From positions 210,381 to 274,380 of the forward strand of contig JAFKER010000009.1 of NCBI GenBank assembly GCA_017308595.1: a stretch of 64,000 nt of DNA, given 5' to 3'. Both the position numbers and the translations under genes were made by a program. The DNA comes from Afipia sp. (GTDB taxonomy: Bacteria; Pseudomonadota; Alphaproteobacteria; Rhizobiales; Xanthobacteraceae). Numbering within the stretch: position 1 is the first letter of the stretch; each line of letters opens with the position of its first letter. The notes below the pieces were generated by a model that saw only the letters and a program-made list of their open reading frames with translations, was not told the origin of the DNA and made no database searches. Below, in pieces: positions 46,581-55,413 of this stretch.

Positions 46581-47338
46581 AAACGCCAGCCTGAATGAAG
46601 CGCGACAATGCCGCCGGACATGACGTCGTACTTGACGCGGGAGAAGCCTGCGGTGCGGATCATGTCCGCGAACGCATTCGGCTTTGGAAACTGCCGGATC
46701 GATTCCACCAGATAGCGGTAGGACTCGGCGTCGCCGGTTACTGCGCGTCCAAGTTGGGGGATCACATTGAACGAGAACAGGTCGTAGATTTTGTCGAGGC
46801 CGGGCACATCGACGGACGAGAACTCGAGGCAGAGAAACCGCGAGCCGGGCTTCAGCACGCGGTAAGCTTCGCTCAGAGCGAGCGAAATGCGCGGCACGTT
46901 CCGGATGCCGAACGCGATGGTGTAGGCGTCAAAACTCTTGTCAGGAAAAGCGAGGGCTTCGGCGTTGCCTTCAACGAACGAGACCTGATGATCGAGGTGC
47001 TGTGCCTCTGCGCGCTCACGGCCGACGGCGAGCATCTCGGTATTGATGTCGCAGACGGTGGCCTGAAATCCAAGGCCCGCCGCCTTGGCCGCGCGGAAGG
47101 AAATATCTCCGGTGCCGCCAGCGACATCGAGCAGCGCGAACGGAGCATCGGAGCGGGGCGGATTAAGGGCGGTGATCATCGCCTCTTTCCAGAGCCGGTG
47201 CATACCGCCGGACATTAGATCGTTCATCAGGTCATAGCGTTTCGCCACGCTGTGAAACACCTCGTTCACCAGCGTCTGCTTCTCGCCAAGCTCCACATCG
47301 CGGAAGCCGAAATGCGTCGTTCCGTCAGGCCGTTCCAT
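46577..47338 (-). CDS. ubiE: Ubiquinone/menaquinone biosynthesis C-methyltransferase
   Basis: A 253-residue SAM-dependent methyltransferase. It starts [15 protein letters not shown], has [25 protein letters not shown], the SAM motif [27 protein letters not shown] and the C-terminal [12 protein letters not shown], all typical of UbiE. The ATG at 47338 is the conserved start; the frame runs back to 47440 without conservation. First gene of the long minus-strand series and divergent from mutM, the usual arrangement in Rhizobiales. Confidence 0.96.
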   Translation of the reverse strand: MERPDGTTHFGFRDVELGEKQTLVNEVFHSVAKRYDLMNDLMSGGMHRLWKEAMITALNPPRSDAPFALLDVAGGTGDISFRAAKAAGLGFQATVCDINTEMLAVGRERAEAQHLDHQVSFVEGNAEALAFPDKSFDAYTIAFGIRNVPRISLALSEAYRVLKPGSRFLCLEFSSVDVPGLDKIYDLFSFNVIPQLGRAVTGDAESYRYLVESIRQFPKPNAFADMIRTAGFSRVKYDVMSGGIVALHSGWRL

Positions 47339-47489
47339 ACTCGTCCAATCCAGGCGGCTTGTTGCGGCGGGACCATAGCCTGTTGCGCCGCAGCGCGCTA
47401 CATACGTTGGCGTCTTGCGCGGCTTGAGGCTTGACCCCAAGGTTAATGCGCCCGCTGCAGGGGCTTATCATTGTTGATATGGGTATCTG

Positions 47490-48371
47490 ATGCCTGAACT
47501 ACCCGAGGTTGAAACCGTCCGCCGTGGCCTGCAGCCGGTCATGGAAGGGCAGCGGATCGCGCGCGTCGAGACGCGCCGCGACGGCTTGCGGTTTCCGTTT
47601 CAGAAGGATTTTGTCGCCCGGCTTGAAGGGCGGGTCGTGGCGGGTTTGGGCCGCCGTGCGAAATATCTGATGGCCGATATGGACAGCGGCGACGTGCTGC
47701 TGATGCATCTGGGCATGTCCGGTTCATTCCGCGTGATGCTTCCAGAAGGTGAAAGCGCGCCGGGCGATTTTCATTATCCGCGCAGCGAGAACCGCACCCA
47801 CGATCATGTGGTGTTTCACATGGGGTCCGGCGCTGTGATCTCGTTCAATGATCCGCGCCGCTTCGGTTACATGAAGATCATTCCGCGTGCGGAGATCGAG
47901 GCCGAGCCTCTGCTGCGCGGTCTCGGCCCCGAACCGCTCGGCAATGAATTCGATGCTGCGATGCTGGCGCAGGCCTGTACGGGAAAGAAGACGTCGCTGA
48001 AGGCGGCATTGCTCGATCAGCGCGTCGTGGCAGGTCTTGGCAATATCTATGTCTGCGAGGCGCTGTTCCGCTCGCATCTCTCGCCGAAGCGGCAAGCCTC
48101 GACGCTGGCTGATCGCAAGGATGCGCCGACGGATCATGCCAAGCGTCTGGTCGGGTCAATTCACACGGTGTTGAATGCGGCGATCAAGGCAGGCGGCTCT
48201 TCGCTGCGCGATCATCGCCAGACTGACGGCGAACTCGGATACTTCCAGCATTCGTTTCTGGTCTATGACCGCGAAGGCGAACCTTGCAAGACACCGAAGT
48301 GCAAAGGCACTGTGAAGCGATTCACACAGAACGGACGATCCACCTTCTGGTGCCCGACCTGTCAGAAGTGA
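47490..48371 (+). CDS. mutM: Formamidopyrimidine-DNA glycosylase
   Basis: A 293-residue base-excision enzyme for 8-oxoguanine and formamidopyrimidines. The catalytic N terminus [13 protein letters not shown] is intact (Pro2 and Glu3), [23 protein letters not shown] carries the beta-lyase lysine, and [21 protein letters not shown] plus the C-terminal zinc finger (PCKTPKC..FWCPTCQ) complete the family. It ends just before the convergent protease-like gene. Confidence 0.97.
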   Translation: MPELPEVETVRRGLQPVMEGQRIARVETRRDGLRFPFQKDFVARLEGRVVAGLGRRAKYLMADMDSGDVLLMHLGMSGSFRVMLPEGESAPGDFHYPRSENRTHDHVVFHMGSGAVISFNDPRRFGYMKIIPRAEIEAEPLLRGLGPEPLGNEFDAAMLAQACTGKKTSLKAALLDQRVVAGLGNIYVCEALFRSHLSPKRQASTLADRKDAPTDHAKRLVGSIHTVLNAAIKAGGSSLRDHRQTDGELGYFQHSFLVYDREGEPCKTPKCKGTVKRFTQNGRSTFWCPTCQK

Positions 48372-48376
48372 GGCAG

Positions 48377-49759
48377 TTACTTCCTCACGCACACCAGCCG
48401 CAGCACCGACGCTTTTGCATCGGAAGAGCCTGACGCAATCGTCACGCCTTTGGCCTTGAGGAAGTCACGCACCGAATCTGCGGACACAAGCAGGGCTTGT
48501 GACGGCAAAGGTGTCCCGGCCGGTCCAGCAACAACGGCTGGTTTCAACCGTGCGAGGCCTGCGAACTTTCCGTCGCTGTCGGTTGCTGCCGCGCCCGAGA
48601 AACCGAGCGCGGGTTCAGGCGAGAGCGACGTCTCTGCGCCGGATGTTGTCGCGGTTGCGGCGACAGAGCTTACAGTATTGCGCCCGCCCTGATTTTGCGG
48701 ATCGGCAATGCCGGTGAGACTGATGTTCGGCTTTGTGGTGCCGCTGCCCGCCATCGCCAGCGGCTTTAGCCCGCTCGCGCCGTAAATGCGCAATAGCGCC
48801 AGTTCGCGCGCTTCGTCATCCGCAACACGCGTGGCGTTGCCATGGCCCGGGACTGCAATGGTCATGCAGCCCTCGGTGATCTGCCGATCTGTCACGATCG
48901 CGCCGTCGGCGCTGACGACGATGCCGGTCGCATACTCGACCTTCTTGCGCGGGGGCGGCCCGGCCTGGGCAACTCCGCCGGGGAACGGATTGTAGGCGCT
49001 CGACATCGCCACTGTGACCGGGGTCATGGTGCCTTCGGTCGCCTGATCGTAGAGGATGGTGAGAACGCGGACCTCGTCGTTGCGGGTCTGGCCGCGAATG
49101 TAGAATTTCTTCAGGCCCTGCATGCCCGAGAGTACAAAGAAATCCGGCCTGACCACGCTGTAGTCGGTCTTGCGTGCGTGCAATTTCTTTTCGCTCGCCG
49201 CGACCGTCGCTGTGGAAGCGTTAGCTTCCTTGCGCCGCAGAAATTCGATCTGGATCGTGCCGGTGGCGGACGACCACTTGGTGCCATTCACGTCGCTGAT
49301 CACCTGTGGCACCAGCTTTGTCGGCAGGCCGATACGCGCGCCGCTGGTTGCGTCGCTCATGATCTTCCAGCCGACATTCTCCTGCAGCTTCCTTGCGGCT
49401 GCGCTGAGCGTGCTGCGTTCCTGAGCGTTCAGGACGCCGGTTTCCTTGGCGCCATGATCTTTCTGGAAGGCTTTGATCGCCGTCACCATTCGCTCGCTGG
49501 CCTCGCCGTTGATCGCGCCGTTGTAGAGACTGATCCATGCGAGGTCGGACTGGATGGCGAGGCGTTCGGCCTGCTCCATAGCCTTAGCGGTATCCACCGG
49601 AGCCTGTACGCCCGGGCGGATCGGTACCGTCGCGACAGGTTTAGGACCGGTGTGTGCGGGGGCTTGTTTGGGTTGTTGCTTCGCCGCAGGAGCTTGGGCG
49701 AGGCCAGCGCCAGGAAAGGCAGCCAGGGCAGCAGCGATCACGACGAGTGGCAATTTCAT
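48377..49759 (-). CDS. Exported protein: peptidoglycan-binding-like domain plus degenerate trypsin-like domain
   Basis: A 460-residue protein with a signal peptide (MKLPLVVIAAALAAFPGAGLA), a PQ-rich segment, a peptidoglycan_binding-1-like helical region (LYNGAINGEASERMVTAIKAFQKDHG, about residues 78-105), a middle region, and a C-terminal chymotrypsin-fold region (about 270-450). In the latter VEYATGIVVSADGAIVTDRQI occupies the strand that in active proteases reads TNxHV; the His is absent. The usual GNSGGP nucleophile region reads GFSGAAATDSDG. So it is probably not a peptidase and may bind or scaffold. Function unknown. Confidence 0.8.
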   Translation of the reverse strand: MKLPLVVIAAALAAFPGAGLAQAPAAKQQPKQAPAHTGPKPVATVPIRPGVQAPVDTAKAMEQAERLAIQSDLAWISLYNGAINGEASERMVTAIKAFQKDHGAKETGVLNAQERSTLSAAARKLQENVGWKIMSDATSGARIGLPTKLVPQVISDVNGTKWSSATGTIQIEFLRRKEANASTATVAASEKKLHARKTDYSVVRPDFFVLSGMQGLKKFYIRGQTRNDEVRVLTILYDQATEGTMTPVTVAMSSAYNPFPGGVAQAGPPPRKKVEYATGIVVSADGAIVTDRQITEGCMTIAVPGHGNATRVADDEARELALLRIYGASGLKPLAMAGSGTTKPNISLTGIADPQNQGGRNTVSSVAATATTSGAETSLSPEPALGFSGAAATDSDGKFAGLARLKPAVVAGPAGTPLPSQALLVSADSVRDFLKAKGVTIASGSSDAKASVLRLVCVRK

Positions 49760-49800
49760 GAATGGTCTCGTAGCTGACTATAAGCACACTTAAGCATATT

Positions 49801-49845
49801 GCATGATCCCGAAAAGAGGATACCGGTTTTCGGGCCAGATCATGC
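49801..49845. repeat. Palindromic intergenic repeat (rhizobial ATGATC type)
   Basis: GCATGATC (49801-49808) with GATCATGC (49838-49845) form the outer arms, and CCCGAAAA with TTTTCGGG the inner arms, around GAGGATACCGG. Repeats with GATCxxxAAAA..ACCGGTTTTC..GATCATGC are widely dispersed in rhizobial genomes. It lies between divergent promoters of the protease-like gene and the ThiF/MoeB gene. Confidence 0.75.
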
Positions 49846-49953
49846 GCTAATATACGTTGTCTCCGATGGCGGCGCGGTGGTTCATCCGAGTCAGAGATTA
49901 AATGGAATAGGGCCGGTATTGGATCGGCCTCTAAGACGGAAACGAAGACGAGT

Positions 49954-50754
49954 ATGCTGACCTCCGAAGAGTTGGAGCGCTATGCGCGCCATATCGTGCT
50001 GCGCGAAGTCGGCGGTCCCGGTCAGGCCGCGTTGAAGGCGGCGCGCGTGCTGGTGATCGGCGCGGGTGGACTCGGTGCGCCAGTGCTGATGTATCTCGCT
50101 GCCGCCGGCGTCGGAACGCTGGGTGTGGTGGATGACGATACGGTCTCGTTATCCAATCTGCAGCGTCAGATCATTCATGCGACGCCGGATGTGGGCCGTC
50201 CGAAGGTGGAGAGTGCGGCGGACAGGATTCGCGCGCTCAATCCGCATGTGTCATTGCGCACCCATCCGGTGCGGCTGAATGCGGCCAATGCGCTGGAGAT
50301 TTTTGATGGCTATGATGTGGTCGTCGACGGCTCCGACAATTTCTCCACGCGCTATCTGGTATCGGATGCCTGCTATCTGGCACGAAAGACACTCGTTGCA
50401 GGTGCGCTCGGGGTGTTCGATGCATCGCTGACCACCATTCGTGCTCATGACAGGAACGCGAACGGAAATTTGAATCCGACCTATCGCTGCCTGTTTCCGG
50501 AAGCGCCGCCGCCCGGCACCGTGCCGAGCTGCGAGGAAGCCGGTGTACTCGGCGCGCTGGCGGGTGTACTCGGCTCGATGATGGCGCTGGAAGCGATCCG
50601 AGAAATCGTCGGATTCGGCGAGAGTCTTGTCGGACGGCTGGTGATGATCGATGCGCGGGCCATGCGGTTCGAGACGCTGCGCTATGCGCGCGATCCGTCA
50701 AATCCGCTGAATGGCGATGAACCGACGATCAGGGATTTGAGCGGGCACAAGTAG
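49954..50754 (+). CDS. HesA/MoeB/ThiF family adenylyltransferase
   Basis: A 266-residue E1-like enzyme that would adenylate the C terminus of a ThiS/MoaD-type sulfur carrier. It begins LTSEELERYARHIVLREVGGPGQ, has the Rossmann ATP site VIGAGGLGAPV, DDDTVSLSNLQRQIIH, and VDGSDNFSTRYLV. The zinc-binding CxxC pairs of MoeB are degenerate: YRCLFPE keeps one Cys, and the C-terminal pair is replaced by NPLNGDEPT. I see no rhodanese domain. Partner carrier unknown; no thi or moa genes are in the window. Confidence 0.88.
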   Translation: MLTSEELERYARHIVLREVGGPGQAALKAARVLVIGAGGLGAPVLMYLAAAGVGTLGVVDDDTVSLSNLQRQIIHATPDVGRPKVESAADRIRALNPHVSLRTHPVRLNAANALEIFDGYDVVVDGSDNFSTRYLVSDACYLARKTLVAGALGVFDASLTTIRAHDRNANGNLNPTYRCLFPEAPPPGTVPSCEEAGVLGALAGVLGSMMALEAIREIVGFGESLVGRLVMIDARAMRFETLRYARDPSNPLNGDEPTIRDLSGHK

Positions 50755-50862
50755 ATACTCATCGCGCCTTCAATTGCCGCGCCGGCGCTTCTCCACGACG
50801 TTGACCCTCCTTCGCGGGGACGACCAGAAACAACGTCAATCAGTTGCAGATTGGAAATGTAA

Positions 50863-51867
50863 CTACGCCACGCCCGGCAGCACGCGATCCGGCGGGCGGT
50901 GGCCGTCGAGGAAGGTGCGGATGTTGATCATCACCTTCTCACCCATTTCGACGCGGCCTTCGAGAGTCGCGGACCCCATATGCGGAAGCAGCACGACCTT
51001 GCCTGCTTTCGCAAGGCGGACTAGCTTCGGATTCACCGCAGGCTCTTTCTCATAGACGTCCAGCGCCGCGCCCGCGATCTCGCCATCCTCGATCAGTTTG
51101 GTCAGCGTCGCTTCATCGATGATCTCGCCGCGCGCTGTGTTGATGATGTAGGCGTCCTTGCGGATCAGCTTCAGCCGGCGCGCCGAGAGCAGATGGAATG
51201 TCGCCGGCGTGTGCGGGCAGTTCACCGAAATGAAATCCATCCGCGCCAGCATCTGGTCGAGGCTGTCCCAATAGGTCGCGCCCAACTCTTCCTCGATCTG
51301 CGGCGCGACCGGGCGGCGGTTGTGATAGTGAATCTGCAGCCCGAAAGCATGGGCGCGGCGCGCCAGGGCCTGTCCGATCCGGCCCATGCCGATAATGCCG
51401 AGGCGCTTGCCACCGAGGCGATGGCCCAGCATCCAGGTCGGCGACCAGCCCGGCCAGTCCTTGCCTTCGGTCAGGATCGACGCGCCTTCGATCAGGCGGC
51501 GCGGCACCGCGAGCAACAGCGCCATGGTCATGTCGGCGGTGTCTTCAGTCAGAACCTTTGGCGTGTTGGTGACCATGATGCCGCGTGCCATCGCAGCCGC
51601 CACATCGATATTGTCGACGCCGTTGCCAAAGTTCGCGATCAGCTTGAGGCGGACATCGGGCTGATTGAGAATATCTGCGGTGATCTCGTCGGAAACGGTC
51701 GGGACCAGAATATCGGCGGAGCGGACGGCTTCGGCGAGCTGCGCCTGCGTCATCGGGGTGTCGTCGAGATTGAGGCGGGTATCGAAAAGCTCGCGCATGC
51801 GCGTTTCGGTGCTGTCGGGCAGCTTTCGCGTGACCACCACCAGAGGCTTTTTCTTACCCGCAACCAT
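50863..51867 (-). CDS. D-2-hydroxyacid dehydrogenase (glyoxylate/hydroxypyruvate reductase type)
   Basis: A 334-residue NAD(P)-dependent dehydrogenase. It has the substrate-site ANFGNGVDNIDV, the nucleotide-binding [16 protein letters not shown], the catalytic region INTARGEIIDEATL (Arg), the Glu in DVYEKEPAVNP and the catalytic His in LLPHMGSATLEGR. Sequence style matches D-glycerate dehydrogenase/glyoxylate reductase (GyaR-like), but the exact substrate is not certain. It is divergent from the SH3-domain gene. Confidence 0.88.
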   Translation of the reverse strand: MVAGKKKPLVVVTRKLPDSTETRMRELFDTRLNLDDTPMTQAQLAEAVRSADILVPTVSDEITADILNQPDVRLKLIANFGNGVDNIDVAAAMARGIMVTNTPKVLTEDTADMTMALLLAVPRRLIEGASILTEGKDWPGWSPTWMLGHRLGGKRLGIIGMGRIGQALARRAHAFGLQIHYHNRRPVAPQIEEELGATYWDSLDQMLARMDFISVNCPHTPATFHLLSARRLKLIRKDAYIINTARGEIIDEATLTKLIEDGEIAGAALDVYEKEPAVNPKLVRLAKAGKVVLLPHMGSATLEGRVEMGEKVMINIRTFLDGHRPPDRVLPGVA

Positions 51868-52131
51868 TCCTCAGAGGCCCTCGATTATACGCGTGCCCGG
51901 ACAGTTTGGTCCGGCCGTTCAGTCGACATTAACCGGCCTGTTCGAAGGTAGGCATTCGTTGCCGGTCCGGTGAGCTTTTCGCAGCTTTTCAGGTGCTTGG
52001 CCCATAGTCCCTCTCTAGCAGAAGGCCGGGCCAAGACAAGAACCCAGAGGTTTCGCGCCTCTCGCGGTTCCTGAATGCGGGTTGCTCCGGCGGCAGGGGA
52101 AGCGGCTTCGGACCGCGCAAGGGAATTTGTG

Positions 52132-52656
52132 ATGAGTTTTGTTCGGAATTTCACCCTCGGTTGCGTCGTGTGGATCGCGTCCTGCGCGAGCGGTCTTGCC
52201 GCGAAGGACAAGGATGCGCCCGCTACCACAAGCGGCCTGCCGGTGCCGCGGTATGTCAGCCTGAAGTCCGACCATGTCAATGTGCGCGCCGGTCCCACCA
52301 AGGATCAGGACGTCACCTGGATTTACACGCGTTCTGGATTGCCGGTGGAGATCACCGCCGAGTTCGAGAACTGGCGGCGCGTCCGTGATTCGGAGGGCGC
52401 GGAGGGATGGGTTTACCATTCGCTGCTGTCGGGCCGGCGTACGGCGGTCATCACCATGAAGAAGAAAGACGATCTGGCTCCGATTTACGATCGCGCCGAT
52501 TCGGCCAGTGGCATTGCAGCTAAACTTCAGGCCGGTGTCGTTGCCACTGTGAAACGCTGCAACGACGGTTGGTGCCGTATCGCCGGAAACGGCTTCGACG
52601 GCTGGATCGAGCAGCAGCGGTTGTGGGGCGTTTACGCCGATGAAAAGGTGAACTGA
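52132..52656 (+). CDS. Exported SH3-domain protein
   Basis: A 174-residue protein with a signal peptide (MSFVRNFTLGCVVWIASCASGLA) and two bacterial SH3-like repeats: SLKSDHVNVRAGPTKDQDVTWIY..WRRVRDSEGAEGWVYHSLL (about residues 42-100) and APIYDRADSASGIAAKLQAGVV..CRIAGNGFDGWIEQQRLWGVY (about 115-168). Such domains bind cell-wall material. The ATG at 52132 is chosen for the signal peptide; the frame extends to 52075 without support. A strong terminator follows, separating it from convergent irr. Confidence 0.88.
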   Translation: MSFVRNFTLGCVVWIASCASGLAAKDKDAPATTSGLPVPRYVSLKSDHVNVRAGPTKDQDVTWIYTRSGLPVEITAEFENWRRVRDSEGAEGWVYHSLLSGRRTAVITMKKKDDLAPIYDRADSASGIAAKLQAGVVATVKRCNDGWCRIAGNGFDGWIEQQRLWGVYADEKVN

Positions 52657-52698
52657 CGCCCTGCTTTCGCAGGCCTTCGTCCTCCGCAGTCAGAATGA

Positions 52699-52727
52699 AA
52701 AATGGCCGGGATAATCCCGGCCATTTT
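52699..52727. terminator. Bidirectional intrinsic terminator
   Basis: A perfect 12-bp stem AAAATGGCCGGG / CCCGGCCATTTT with a 5-base loop and T/A-rich ends on both sides, between the convergent SH3-protein gene and irr. Confidence 0.9.
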
Positions 52728-52758
52728 CATTTGAAGTCCATTGAAGCCTGTGAACGTC

Positions 52759-53277
52759 TCAGCGCTTCTTGCGCAGGCGCACGACCATGTCCACACGAGC
52801 GATTTCGTACCCTTCAGGCACCTGCGGCATTTTCTGCAGCATCAGGTGTTGATCGGGAATGTCGACCAGCTCGTGGCTGCTTTCCATGTAGAAATGGTGA
52901 TGTGCGCTGGTATTGGTGTCGAAATAGGTCTTGGTGCCATCGACGCTGACCTGACGAAGCAGACCGGCTTCGGTGAGTTGGTTGAGCGTGTTGTAAACGG
53001 TGGCGAGCGAAACCGGCACCTTGGCGTGGGTCGCTTCCTCGTAAAGCATTTCAGCGGTGAGGTGGCGCCCGCCCTTGCCGAACAGCAGCCAGCCCAGCGC
53101 CATGCGCTGGCGGGTCGGGCGGAGGCCGACCGATTGCAACATTTCGTTGACGTCATGCCACGGACATCCGGTCAACGCGGGCACATGGCCATGGTGGCCG
53201 TGCAGCTCCTCGTGCTTGTTCTCGGTGATCACAACGTCATCCATAAGGTCACTCATACGCATGGGGACGGCAAACAT
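52759..53277 (-). CDS. irr: Iron response regulator Irr (Fur family)
   Basis: A 172-residue Fur-family repressor/activator that senses haem and controls iron metabolism in Rhizobiales. The haem regulatory motif GCPWHD is present (Cys38 from this start), followed by the winged helix LRPTRQRMALGWLLFG, EEATHAKVPVSLATVYNTLNQL, and the second haem site with the His triplet SAHHHFYMESSH. This matches Bradyrhizobium Irr closely. In-frame ATGs at 53262 and 53256 are possible starts; the amino end before the haem motif is variable. A good promoter lies upstream. Confidence 0.96.
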   Translation of the reverse strand: MFAVPMRMSDLMDDVVITENKHEELHGHHGHVPALTGCPWHDVNEMLQSVGLRPTRQRMALGWLLFGKGGRHLTAEMLYEEATHAKVPVSLATVYNTLNQLTEAGLLRQVSVDGTKTYFDTNTSAHHHFYMESSHELVDIPDQHLMLQKMPQVPEGYEIARVDMVVRLRKKR

Positions 53278-53304
53278 CCGCCCGCTGGAAAGGCTGTTGC
53301 CAAG

Positions 53305-53333
53305 ACTATAGGAAAGGATGCAGTTACATGCAA
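53305..53333 (-). promoter_or_regulatory. Candidate housekeeping promoter of irr
   Basis: On the coding strand TTGCAT (53333-53328) and TATAGT (53310-53305) are separated by exactly 17 bases, a good vegetative-sigma promoter, with initiation expected near 53298, about 20 bases before the longest irr start. If real, it argues for one of the inner ATGs or a short leader. No TTTAGAA..TTCTAAA iron-control element is visible around it. Confidence 0.55.
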
Positions 53334-53476
53334 GTTTTTCGCAACTGGAAGGTCTTGAATCGAGGTAAAAATGGCCTCGAATCTGGCGGTTAGGGCCACT
53401 TTGCCCCTGAGAAAGCCTATGTTAGAGGTCCCGGCCATGCTGCTGCAGGACCGGCATGCCAAAACAAGGGATCCAG

Positions 53477-54007
53477 ATGAAAGACCGCCAGAACAGCTAC
53501 ACCTATGAAGAGCTCCTGGCCTGCGGCCGGGGCGAGCTGTTCGGAGCGGGTAATGCCCAGCTACCGCTGCCGCCCATGCTCATGTTCGACCGGATTATCG
53601 AGATCAATGATACCGGCGGCGAGTATGGCAAGGGTCTGATCCGCGCCGAACTCGACGTGAAACCGGACCTGTGGTTTTTCGGCTGCCATTTCAAAGGCGA
53701 TCCAGTGATGCCGGGCTGCCTCGGTCTCGATGCACTGTGGCAAATGGTCGGCTTTTTTCTCGGATGGTCCGGCGGGCCGGGCCGCGGCCGCGCGCTGGGC
53801 CTGAGCGAACTCAAGTTCACCGGTCAGGTTCTGCCGAACATCACGAAGGTCGTGTACACTATCGACGTCAAGCGCGTGATGCGCTCCAAGCTCTGGCTTG
53901 GCATCGCAGACGGAACGCTGTCGGCCGATGGCGAGATCATCTATCGCGCCAAAGACTTGAAAGTTGGTTTGCTTCCGCCTGGTGCCGCATTGCAGCCGGG
54001 AACGTGA
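53477..54007 (+). CDS. fabA: 3-hydroxydecanoyl-ACP dehydratase/isomerase
   Basis: A 176-residue hot-dog enzyme introducing the cis double bond in unsaturated fatty acid synthesis. The catalytic His71 and Asp85 lie in [23 protein letters not shown] (quoted in part: [12 protein letters not shown]). Length is typical. The ATG at 53477 has AGGGA about 7 bases upstream and begins [17 protein letters not shown], as in relatives; ATG 53456 is an alternative. Divergent from irr and followed by fabB. Confidence 0.97.
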   Translation: MKDRQNSYTYEELLACGRGELFGAGNAQLPLPPMLMFDRIIEINDTGGEYGKGLIRAELDVKPDLWFFGCHFKGDPVMPGCLGLDALWQMVGFFLGWSGGPGRGRALGLSELKFTGQVLPNITKVVYTIDVKRVMRSKLWLGIADGTLSADGEIIYRAKDLKVGLLPPGAALQPGT

Positions 54008-54118
54008 TGCAGAGTCGATAGGCTCAGGACAATTGAGCTTCGGAATTGCCGGATACAGATCCGGCGCGGGCAGTCGAAGGCGCCGATCTCAAGGCGCAGC
54101 AACTAAGGGCGAGGAATC

Positions 54119-55342
54119 ATGAGGCGGGTTGTGGTCACGGGGATGGGCATCGTCTCTTCCATCGGAAACAACACTCAGGAAGTGCTTGCGAGCCTCCACG
54201 AAGCCAAGCCAGGCATCACCCATTCGGAAGATTATGCCAGGCTCGGCTTTCGGTCGCAGGTTTTCGGCAGGCCGACGCTGAACCCGGCCGATGTGGTCGA
54301 TCGGCGCGCGATGCGCTTTCTCGGCGAGGGCGCCGCGTGGAATCACGTTGCGATGGAGCAGGCGATCCGCGACTCAGGTTTGGAAGAGAGCGATATCGTC
54401 AATCCGCGCACCGGCATCATCATGGGTTCGGGCGGCCCGTCCGCGCGTGCCATCGTCGATGCCGCCGATATCACCCGCACCAAGGGACCGAAACGCGTCG
54501 GCCCGTTCGCGGTGCCCAAAGCGATGTCGTCTACGGCATCCGCGACACTCGCCACCTGGTTCAAGATCAAGGGCGTGAACTATTCTATCTCATCGGCTTG
54601 CGCGACCTCCAACCATTGCATCGGCAATGCCTACGAGACCATTCAGGTCGGCAAGCAGGACATCATTTTCGCAGGCGGCTGCGAGGATCTCGACTGGACC
54701 ATGTCGGTGCTGTTCGATGCCATGGGCGCGATGTCGTCGAAGTACAACGACACACCGGCGACGGCTTCGCGGGCTTATGACGTCAACCGCGACGGCTTCG
54801 TCATCGCAGGGGGCGCGGGCGTTCTGGTTCTCGAAGAGCTGGAACATGCCAAGGCGCGCGGCGCGCGAATTTACGGCGAGATTGCGGGCTATGGCGCGAC
54901 CTCGGACGGCTATGACATGGTCGCGCCATCGGGCGAAGGCGCCGAGCGCTGCATGCGCATGGCGCTGTCGACGGTGAAGGTTCCGATCGATTACATCAAT
55001 CCGCATGCGACATCGACACCGGCTGGCGATCCTCCGGAAATCGGCGCGATCCGCGCGGTATTCGGCGCAGGCGACAAATGCCCGCCCATCGCGGCGACGA
55101 AGTCACTGACGGGGCATTCGCTCGGTGCGACCGGCGTACAGGAGGCCATCTACTCGCTGCTGATGATGAACAACGGTTTCATCTGTGAAAGCGCGAACAT
55201 CACCGAACTCGACCCGGTGTTCGCCGACATGCCGATTGTGCGCAAGCGCATCGACGGCGCCAAGCTCGGTGCGGTGCTGTCGAATTCCTTCGGCTTCGGG
55301 GGCACCAACGCGACATTGGTGTTCAAACACGTCGATGCGTGA
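54119..55342 (+). CDS. fabB: Beta-ketoacyl-ACP synthase I
   Basis: A 407-residue condensing enzyme elongating unsaturated acyl chains. The triad is visible: Cys161 in [12 protein letters not shown], His in [11 protein letters not shown] and His in [13 protein letters not shown]-terminal [14 protein letters not shown] is typical. fabA-fabB adjacency confirms FabB rather than FabF. It is followed by fabV after 71 bases. Confidence 0.97.
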   Translation: MRRVVVTGMGIVSSIGNNTQEVLASLHEAKPGITHSEDYARLGFRSQVFGRPTLNPADVVDRRAMRFLGEGAAWNHVAMEQAIRDSGLEESDIVNPRTGIIMGSGGPSARAIVDAADITRTKGPKRVGPFAVPKAMSSTASATLATWFKIKGVNYSISSACATSNHCIGNAYETIQVGKQDIIFAGGCEDLDWTMSVLFDAMGAMSSKYNDTPATASRAYDVNRDGFVIAGGAGVLVLEELEHAKARGARIYGEIAGYGATSDGYDMVAPSGEGAERCMRMALSTVKVPIDYINPHATSTPAGDPPEIGAIRAVFGAGDKCPPIAATKSLTGHSLGATGVQEAIYSLLMMNNGFICESANITELDPVFADMPIVRKRIDGAKLGAVLSNSFGFGGTNATLVFKHVDA

Positions 55343-55413
55343 TTTCATTTTGCTTTTCCGCGTTTGACGGAAAGGCAGGCAGAAGAACTTCAACAATCGG
55401 GAATGGGGTGGGC

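Noticed and set aside
53278-53476. Iron-control element for Irr between irr and fabA
   Set aside because: I looked for a TTTAGAA..TTCTAAA type palindrome and did not find one; only an ordinary promoter is supported.
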